DNA of 64,000 nt from Stygiolobus sp037389425 (lineage in GTDB: Archaea; Thermoproteota; Thermoprotei_A; Sulfolobales; Sulfolobaceae), in assembly GCF_037389425.1 (NCBI RefSeq), contig NZ_JBBHKR010000052.1, forward strand, positions 17,640-81,639. The letters run 5' to 3'. The translations under genes and the position numbers were made by a program. Under the pieces are notes generated by a model. That model was not told the origin of the DNA, made no database searches, and saw only the letters and a program-made list of their open reading frames with translations. This document shows, piece by piece, positions 58,604 to 64,000 of this stretch (positions within the stretch are counted from its first letter, which is position 1; every line of letters begins with the position of its first letter).

Positions 58604-59692
58604 ATGAGTAATACTTATGAACTTACTGTAATACTTGACGAGGTAATACAAAAATACATTAGGGAGTACTTTAATGTATATAGCGTAAACCCCTCCTTAG
58701 TTGAGGGCCCAGCTACTTTAGCTTCTAATGATATCCTGACAGAGATAACACCTAGGAAATTAAACGGAGAAGTCTTTGCTGTTGACAGCAGTAGCAGGAG
58801 TTTAACTTCCGCCGGAGGAATAATCAGCATAGTAACACTCGGGGTTTCTTCATTATCCAAACCCTTATACGGCGCTTACCCTGGACTCTTCGGAATAAGT
58901 AACCTCGATTTAAACAAGCCTTTTATAGCCCTTGCGTCTTCTTCTTTCTCCAAGGGTATAAACGCATATTTATATTCATCAAAATACGTAACTACCGTCT
59001 CCCTTGACGGAACACCCTTTCAGTCAACAACTGAGCCAGAGAGAGTAGAAACAGAGTTGAGAGCGATCCTTGAAACCGAAGCTTTGAAGAAGTTGAAAAA
59101 CGAAGGATTAATTATCGTAGATGGACCTCTTTTTCCCTCTTATACGTTCCTACCGGAAAAAGTTAGAAATAATATTATAAAAGAACGTGTTAAAGTCTTA
59201 GATCAAAACTACATAGGAGTAGTGAAGAGGCTCGATAAATCCGACTTGTTGGTTAAATCCTTGTCCTCCAAATCCAAGGAAATATCAGTGAAATATAAGG
59301 TTGATCCTAGAGGGTTCATCTCAGATGAGGCTTTCTTATTTCAACTTGTAAGGTTTAACTACACTCCTCCCTATCCTACATTAAGTGTAGGTCCTCTAAT
59401 TAAGGAGGTAACTGAAGGAGTTAAAATATACGTAAATTATTTAATTTACCCGATACACAAATACGTTCCTAAGTTCTCTTTTTTGAGAATTGAGTCATTC
59501 ACTAGAGATGCGGTAGAGGGAATCTCGTCACTAAAATTTACACTAGACGGTATACCCATCGTCTTAGCATTAGCCGACAAAACAGCAAAAGAACTTTCTT
59601 CGGGAATATTACGTTACATAGCATTCTCACTTGAACGCATAGGACTACAAGAGAGCTTCAGAGGAAAGTTCGAGGTGCTAAACGTTGTCTGA
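58604..59692 (+). CDS. nurA: NurA-family 5'-3' nuclease
   Basis: A 362-residue NurA-domain protein. GEVFAVDSSSRSLTSAGGI (about 55-73) holds the catalytic first Asp and the conserved SSSR; later acidic residues such as LIIVDGPLFPSYTF (about 170-183, Asp) and DEAFLFQLVR (about 244-253) fit the remaining metal sites. NurA works with the HerA translocase in end resection. The following herA-like gene overlaps by 8 bp. No mre11 or rad50 gene is adjacent here, unlike the classical herA-mre11-rad50-nurA cluster. Confidence 0.88.
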   Translation: MSNTYELTVILDEVIQKYIREYFNVYSVNPSLVEGPATLASNDILTEITPRKLNGEVFAVDSSSRSLTSAGGIISIVTLGVSSLSKPLYGAYPGLFGISNLDLNKPFIALASSSFSKGINAYLYSSKYVTTVSLDGTPFQSTTEPERVETELRAILETEALKKLKNEGLIIVDGPLFPSYTFLPEKVRNNIIKERVKVLDQNYIGVVKRLDKSDLLVKSLSSKSKEISVKYKVDPRGFISDEAFLFQLVRFNYTPPYPTLSVGPLIKEVTEGVKIYVNYLIYPIHKYVPKFSFLRIESFTRDAVEGISSLKFTLDGIPIVLALADKTAKELSSGILRYIAFSLERIGLQESFRGKFEVLNVV

Positions 59693-61505
59693 GGACATTT
59701 CCAACACTATCAAAGACAAGATAGAAAAGGCTAAAGCCCTAGCTATAACCCTAGGAGTCATAGTCGGAAGAGTAGCGAGAAGTATCCCGAATAAAGTTGA
59801 TGAAGAGAATTACATTACTAATGTAATAATAGACGCCCCGACTTATTATAAATACCCATTCCTCGGCAAAATGGGGGTGTTATTAGGTGCTGTTGACATT
59901 AAGTCCTTGTATTTCGTATTACTTAGGGTCGTTGGTTATGAGAGGAGCGATGTTTCGTCCCTGCTTTTTTCAGAATCTCCAATAATCTCGTCGAATGATA
60001 CTGGTGAAGAAGAGCCTGGCTCACTGATCTCAAACGTAGTTGTAAAGTGCGAAATGTTAACCAAGGTAAACGTATTAGAATCTACAGAACCTGAGGCTGC
60101 AGACATAGTAATAGAACCTCAATCCCCCGTCATAATCCCTCAACCAGAAATAATAGAAAGATCTCTGGACACTAACAGAGGTCTATTGAAACTCGGCTAC
60201 TTAGATAACCCGTCTAGTCAAGTCAAAGTAGCAATAAGCTTAGACGATCTAAATTATCACATGCTACTTTTGGGAACTACCGGAGCTGGGAAAACCTCAT
60301 TTGTTAAGGACTTAATAGCCGGGATTTACAAGGCTGCCGATGATACTAGAGCGTTAATATTCGATGCTACCGGTGATTATTACCACATTTTTCTTCCTCC
60401 AGATAGAACAAATAAGACTGTGAAACAGAGCGTGAGCATGTTCGAGTCACTCTACTCACGAATGACTGGTATAGACCTCGGGATAATTTACCCTATAACA
60501 AAAAGGTGGTTGAAAAAATACACTAACGGTAAAAAAGACCTCTTATCTATCACCACGGCCTACTATAAGTTATATGTGGAACCCATAGTGAGATACTTAG
60601 AGAGAAAAGGATATACGTTCTACGTTTCTGTAGATAAGGGGAGAATAGTAATATCAAATAGCGAGTGGAAAGCTGAGACCGAGATCTATCCTTTTTACTT
60701 CAGGTTTAAGGAAGCTAGGCGTATACTACCTAGGCTTAATCCATACTTCTCAGAGCAAGCAACGCAGTTCCTTAAGATCTTGATGAAGAGGGAAGGAAGA
60801 AAGTACGAATCGCTCTCAGACCTCATTGAAGGTTTCGAAAAAGAGGATCTTGAACATATAAGCATTCATAAGAGCACGAAGGAAAACATCTTGAGGGGGC
60901 TTTACTTACTTAAGGAGACTGGCCTTTTCGATGTAGGTGCTGAGAGGGTGCCCTTATCGAACATCCTCCTAAACAATAGTAAGAAAATTCTAGTATTTGA
61001 TTTGTATAATAGCGAAATAGACGATTTCTCACAGAAAATTCTTACTTACTACATGCTCGACAAGATATTTGATGTTAGAGAAAAACAAATGAAGAGCGGA
61101 CTCTTGAAGGATAGAATAATACTCATCATTGATGAGGCTCATAAGTTCTTCCCTTCCGTAAAGGGAGGAGAAGAAGACTCAAACTACGTCAGGAGGGTAG
61201 CAGGAAAAATAGCAATGATGATGAGACTAGGGAGGAGGAGAAAGATAGGGTTTATATTTTCAACACATAATCCTGCGGATTTATCTGATATTATTGTCCA
61301 ATTGGCAAACACAAAAGTTATATTCAGGATAAAAGCTGAAGTAGCTGAGGCAATGGGATTATCAAGAAGTGAAGCTAAGACTCTTAGCTGGGAGAAAAAC
61401 GGGGTAGCCTATTTAATCTCCCCTTGGCTTAGGGAGGGAAAGGTGAAGATAAAAGTCCCAGTTCCACCACCACTTGGGCATTACGACTTGTCAAAGGCGA
61501 CGTGA
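59685..61505 (+). CDS. HerA-family DNA translocase/ATPase
   Basis: A 606-residue protein. The start is TTG59685, preceded by GAGGTG (59672-59677) at seven bases. The N-terminal beta-barrel (HAS) region covers about 1-170; the ATPase starts at LLLGTTGAGKTSFV (about 196-209, Walker A), has ILIIDEAHKFFP (about 480-491, Walker B) and FIFSTHNPADLSD. A large insert (about 260-420) separates the two, longer than in standard HerA (about 500), so it is a distinct HerA paralogue paired to this NurA. Confidence 0.85.
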   Translation: MSEDISNTIKDKIEKAKALAITLGVIVGRVARSIPNKVDEENYITNVIIDAPTYYKYPFLGKMGVLLGAVDIKSLYFVLLRVVGYERSDVSSLLFSESPIISSNDTGEEEPGSLISNVVVKCEMLTKVNVLESTEPEAADIVIEPQSPVIIPQPEIIERSLDTNRGLLKLGYLDNPSSQVKVAISLDDLNYHMLLLGTTGAGKTSFVKDLIAGIYKAADDTRALIFDATGDYYHIFLPPDRTNKTVKQSVSMFESLYSRMTGIDLGIIYPITKRWLKKYTNGKKDLLSITTAYYKLYVEPIVRYLERKGYTFYVSVDKGRIVISNSEWKAETEIYPFYFRFKEARRILPRLNPYFSEQATQFLKILMKREGRKYESLSDLIEGFEKEDLEHISIHKSTKENILRGLYLLKETGLFDVGAERVPLSNILLNNSKKILVFDLYNSEIDDFSQKILTYYMLDKIFDVREKQMKSGLLKDRIILIIDEAHKFFPSVKGGEEDSNYVRRVAGKIAMMMRLGRRRKIGFIFSTHNPADLSDIIVQLANTKVIFRIKAEVAEAMGLSRSEAKTLSWEKNGVAYLISPWLREGKVKIKVPVPPPLGHYDLSKAT

Positions 61506-61506
61506 G

Positions 61507-61899
61507 ATGGGAGAGCTGGAATTAGTCATAAAGAAAATGAAAACTAAAGGAGACAAAGAATCTGTTATAGAATTCCTTAAAACTCTGATGAAATTAATAC
61601 CACCAACGGACGATATCGGGATTTCTTTGGCCAGAAAAGGGACTCACGAGTATATCTTAGATAGAAAAGGGCTTGCTATAATAAGCTTATCCGAAGACGA
61701 GTATCTACCCTTCTTCTCAGCATCTGAAAAGAGAGTTGAACTGGAGAGCTTACCTGATGATGTTGCTAAAAATATAAAGAATAATTGGAGGAACATACTA
61801 GATCAGCTAAGAGACTATGTGTTAGATTACAGTAAAATTGATAAGAAGTATTTGAAAGTAGTAGATGAGATAACAGATGCAGTTTTTAAAAATCTCTGA
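61507..61899 (+). CDS. Hypothetical protein in the nurA-herA operon
   Basis: A 130-residue helical protein starting at ATG61507, one base after the herA-like stop; an earlier ATG at 61474 lies within herA and gives an implausible N-terminus (MGITTCQRRRE). It reads MGELELVIKKMKTKGDKESVIEFLKTL, with an acidic C-terminal half. I do not recognise a family. Its tight coupling suggests it works with NurA-HerA, or it may belong with the thioesterase that overlaps its end by 23 bp. Confidence 0.55.
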   Translation: MGELELVIKKMKTKGDKESVIEFLKTLMKLIPPTDDIGISLARKGTHEYILDRKGLAIISLSEDEYLPFFSASEKRVELESLPDDVAKNIKNNWRNILDQLRDYVLDYSKIDKKYLKVVDEITDAVFKNL

Positions 61900-62821
61900 C
61901 ACCAAAGTAACGGCTATTAAAGTCATTCATTACGAAAACACAAATTACATGGGCAGATTACACGGGGGTGATATGCTGAACTTTCTCGTCGACATAGGGA
62001 TGTTATCGGCGATGAAAGTAGCTAAAGGATTAGCCGTACTGGCTTCTCTCGACGATGTCATCTTTAAGAAACCTATCCTCTTAGGCGACATAATAACAGT
62101 TGAAGCTGAAACGGATTATGTAGGGAATACATCAATGGAAGTAAGTATGAGAGCGGTAAAGGGGGACGAAACGTTAGTGGAAGCTACTGGAGTTTACGTT
62201 AAAGTGGACGACCTACTCAGACCAACAGTTGTTGATAAGAAAATACAACCTGATAATGAGGAAGAGAAGAAAAAGTACGAAATTGCATTGGAGAGAAGGA
62301 AAAACAGAAAAGTTGACACGTCTTCAAGGTATAACGTGAGCGACCCAACAGAGGGACTGACTTATAGACTTGTATCAACAATCTACGTGACCCCGGATAT
62401 GACTTATAACGGTAAGATAATATCCGCCGGAAAGATGCTTAAAGTAATGGACGACTTGGGCGGAGCCTTAGGTCTAAACTACATAGGTTATGAGGGGTAT
62501 GGAAAGGGTGATACAGTAGTCACTGTTTCTGCTAATAGTATGAGTTTTTACACTCCAGTCAGATTGGGAGACATTCTGGAAATGAGGGCTGGGATTAGTT
62601 ACGTGGGAAACACCTCCCTCGAGACTACTATAAACGTGATTAGGGTGGACCCCGAAAACATGAGTAAAGAACACGTAACTACCGCCTACTTTAACTACGT
62701 CAGGATAGACAACTCTGGAAAACCGGTAAAGCTGAAACCCCATACGCCACAAAACGATAAGGAAAAAAGGATCTTCGAAGAGGCTTTACTCAGGCGGAAG
62801 AAGCTACTTTCACACTACTGA
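61877..62821 (+). CDS. Acyl-CoA thioesterase, double hotdog
   Basis: A 314-residue protein with two hotdog domains. The first (about 1-130): MGRLHGGDMLNFLVDIGML (His-Gly-Gly and Asp), then VIFKKPILLGDII. The second (about 160-300): GKIISAGKMLKVMDDLGGALGL, then MSFYTPVRLGDIL. This BFIT/YciA-like tandem layout hydrolyses fatty acyl-CoAs. It overlaps the gene upstream, suggesting a shared transcript with nurA-herA, although there is no functional link. Its end overlaps the convergent MFS gene by 32 bp. Confidence 0.88.
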   Translation: MQFLKISDTKVTAIKVIHYENTNYMGRLHGGDMLNFLVDIGMLSAMKVAKGLAVLASLDDVIFKKPILLGDIITVEAETDYVGNTSMEVSMRAVKGDETLVEATGVYVKVDDLLRPTVVDKKIQPDNEEEKKKYEIALERRKNRKVDTSSRYNVSDPTEGLTYRLVSTIYVTPDMTYNGKIISAGKMLKVMDDLGGALGLNYIGYEGYGKGDTVVTVSANSMSFYTPVRLGDILEMRAGISYVGNTSLETTINVIRVDPENMSKEHVTTAYFNYVRIDNSGKPVKLKPHTPQNDKEKRIFEEALLRRKKLLSHY

Positions 62822-63899
62822 CGTAATCATAAAACATAAAGAAAGATATTACAAAACCGAAGAAAGATATGAAATATGCTTGTGAAATAGAATGAGGGTT
62901 TACGATGGCTGAAAGTATACTACCAGCAGCACTAGCTAAGTTTTCCCCTGCGTTAAACAATCCTATTATAGCACCTCTGTTTTTACTTAAGTTCTTGAAC
63001 ATAAGTGAGAAGAAAGCTGTACTGTAAAGAGGGTAGCTAGAACCAAATACTAGAAACACTGGCATTATCCCGTAGGATAAGTTTATAGAGAAAAACACTA
63101 AGAATCCCAGCACTAGAACTATCGATGACCTTAATGATATCACTGAGAAAGCATAATACAACTCGTTATCCTTTACCATCTGAGGTGATCTGTAATAAAC
63201 GTACTCGTCCACAATGTACAATGCAGTATATGAGAGAAAGTAAGTCCAAGAAGGTACTTTATAGATCGTAAGGAGAGGAATGAACATAACGTAGAAAATC
63301 TCAGCAGAAAGATTGAACATGGAGAATGATATTAAGGGCTTTAGCAGTATCTTAAACTCTCTTATTCTCTCGTTTTTATCCTCCCTTATTTCACCCTTAT
63401 AACGCGGGATGACTACCGCATTTATCGCGGTACCAAGTGCAAATAAGACTAAGGGAATTTCGAAATGAGGTAAAACCGCACCAAGAATACTACCTGCTAT
63501 ATTTCCAGCTAATGATAGTTGGGAAAGTCTAGAATTGCCTACAACAATCATTTCAGGCGTTAGTTGCTCTAAGAGAATAATTGAGTATAAAGGAGAATCA
63601 AGTGCCGAGATAAACCCTACTAAAGAGTAGCCTAGGAGGCCGAATGGTGTCCTAAATATTATAAATGAAATCAACAAACCACTTAGTGGAAGTAATATAG
63701 TGTAAAAGTATCTCTCCTTACTCTTGTCTAAAAGAAGTCCCCATACATAGGAACCTGTTGCAACAGCTAAGTTATTCAGTGTAATACTAAGACCGAGTAA
63801 AGCTGTTGAATGTGTCTCGTTATATAGAGAGATAGGGTAAAGAAGGGAGAGCATTGTAATCCCAGCAACAATAAACGCCTGACCTATGAATAATTTCAC
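62790..63899 (-). CDS. MFS transporter
   Basis: A 369-residue polytopic protein with about ten to twelve hydrophobic segments; an MFS A-motif-like GLLLDKSKERYF (about 59-70) follows helix 2. The given start is GTG63899 (MKLFIGQAFIVAG), and the frame remains open for 15 more codons (LHLLGLSLLAKNI) with no start codon. The substrate is unknown; it is shorter than average (about 400), and the second half carries RKNLSKNRGAIIGLFNAGENLAS-type loops (split motif). Confidence 0.75.
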   Translation of the reverse strand: MKLFIGQAFIVAGITMLSLLYPISLYNETHSTALLGLSITLNNLAVATGSYVWGLLLDKSKERYFYTILLPLSGLLISFIIFRTPFGLLGYSLVGFISALDSPLYSIILLEQLTPEMIVVGNSRLSQLSLAGNIAGSILGAVLPHFEIPLVLFALGTAINAVVIPRYKGEIREDKNERIREFKILLKPLISFSMFNLSAEIFYVMFIPLLTIYKVPSWTYFLSYTALYIVDEYVYYRSPQMVKDNELYYAFSVISLRSSIVLVLGFLVFFSINLSYGIMPVFLVFGSSYPLYSTAFFSLMFKNLSKNRGAIIGLFNAGENLASAAGSILSAIVNPHSISQAYFISFFGFVISFFMFYDYVSSVKVASSA

Positions 63900-63925
63900 G
63901 ATATTTTTAGCTAGGAGTGATAAAC

Positions 63926-64000
63926 CTAAAAGATGTAGGGCTTAATTTCATTATCCTTTCGCCCTTCATATTTCATATGGAGTTTATAGCCCTCTTTATA
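63926..64000 (-). CDS. Possible C-terminal end of a gene entering from the right edge
   Basis: The minus strand from the window edge has an open frame of 24 codons to TAG at 63926: YKEGYKLHMKYEGRK, then DNEIKPYIF. It is charged and would fit the end of a soluble protein upstream of the MFS gene, but the stretch is short and could be chance. Confidence 0.25.
   Translation of the reverse strand, partial: YKEGYKLHMKYEGRKDNEIKPYIF

Noticed and set aside
61474..61506. Early start of the hypothetical after herA
   Set aside because: Eleven extra residues within herA with unlikely composition; ATG61507 directly after the herA stop is better.
1..64000. tRNA and rRNA genes
   Set aside because: No T-arm (GTTCRAATC type) with a matching acceptor stem was found in any intergenic space, and no rRNA-like sequence; split or intron-bearing tRNAs may be missed by eye.
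1..64000. CRISPR arrays or cas genes
   Set aside because: No regular direct repeats of 24-37 bp, and no Cas protein motifs.

Overview
The window looks like a chromosomal segment of a thermoacidophilic crenarchaeon of the order Sulfolobales. The signs are an AT-rich sequence with very dense, often overlapping genes; many starts only about 25 bp downstream of a TATA box (leaderless style); and a typical gene set: Dpo4/Dbh-type polymerase, NurA-HerA, archaeal CoA genes (pantoate kinase, phosphopantothenate synthetase), methylmalonyl-CoA mutase and epimerase, Hsp20, ZPR1, CutB/CutC-type molybdenum hydroxylase subunits, and an archaeal pterin/folate gene set. No tRNA, rRNA or CRISPR array was recognised. 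The species cannot be named from the sequence.

Layout. 1-5.2 kb: a left-truncated arginine-deiminase-like gene, a COQ7/ferritin-like diiron protein, small hypotheticals and two transporters (APC, MFS); the MFS promoter lies inside a 10-bp-arm palindrome. 5.2-8.9 kb: a membrane-protein gene split in two by a roughly 1.48 kb TnpB-type element (AbrB-like small gene plus a TnpB-like nuclease without a zinc finger). Joining the two flanks restores a 459-codon frame. 8.9-16.4 kb: FAD/Fe-S oxidoreductase, CoA biosynthesis, an ABC exporter and a stand-alone Lrp ligand-binding domain. 16.4-18.2 kb: two ribbon-helix-helix genes, a strongly folded intergenic element and a decayed VapBC-like toxin-antitoxin locus. 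18.2-24.5 kb: LeuA-like synthase with a metallo-hydrolase, then pterin/folate genes arranged divergently.

24.5-37.2 kb: thioredoxin reductase, inositol-phosphatase-type enzyme, membrane-anchored double AAA ATPase, PYROXD2-like flavoprotein with a 44-residue membrane peptide encoded just upstream, phosphodiesterase-like and phosphoribosyltransferase genes, methylmalonyl-CoA mutase/epimerase sharing an inverted-repeat intergenic region, Hsp20, ZPR1 and a translation-GTPase-like protein. 36.4-39.1 kb: two CoxG proteins, a MobA-like nucleotidyltransferase and the small and medium subunits of a molybdenum hydroxylase, with no large subunit here. A box C/D sRNA candidate with its own TATA box lies just upstream of a PfkB kinase at 39.2 kb. 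40-64 kb: Dpo4, RtcA, ADH, a glutamine-synthetase-like protein, Trm5-like methyltransferase, an amidohydrolase-like protein with an altered metal motif, SIS and TusA-like proteins, SUMT, a zinc-ribbon protein, a NicO-like transporter, Nudix, a secreted glycoprotein-like protein, glutamate dehydrogenase, CysRS, phosphoglucose/phosphomannose isomerase, a CoA-disulfide-reductase-like protein, and the NurA-HerA-thioesterase run, ending in an MFS transporter.

The best candidates for something undescribed are (a) the TnpB-type element, whose one end on the strand opposite to tnpB folds like a guide-RNA scaffold abutting the disrupted gene, together with a similarly folded element at 16.46-16.56 kb, and (b) the degenerate HEPN/nucleotidyltransferase-like pair built into the pterin operon. 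All functions are assigned by motif recognition; no database search was possible.
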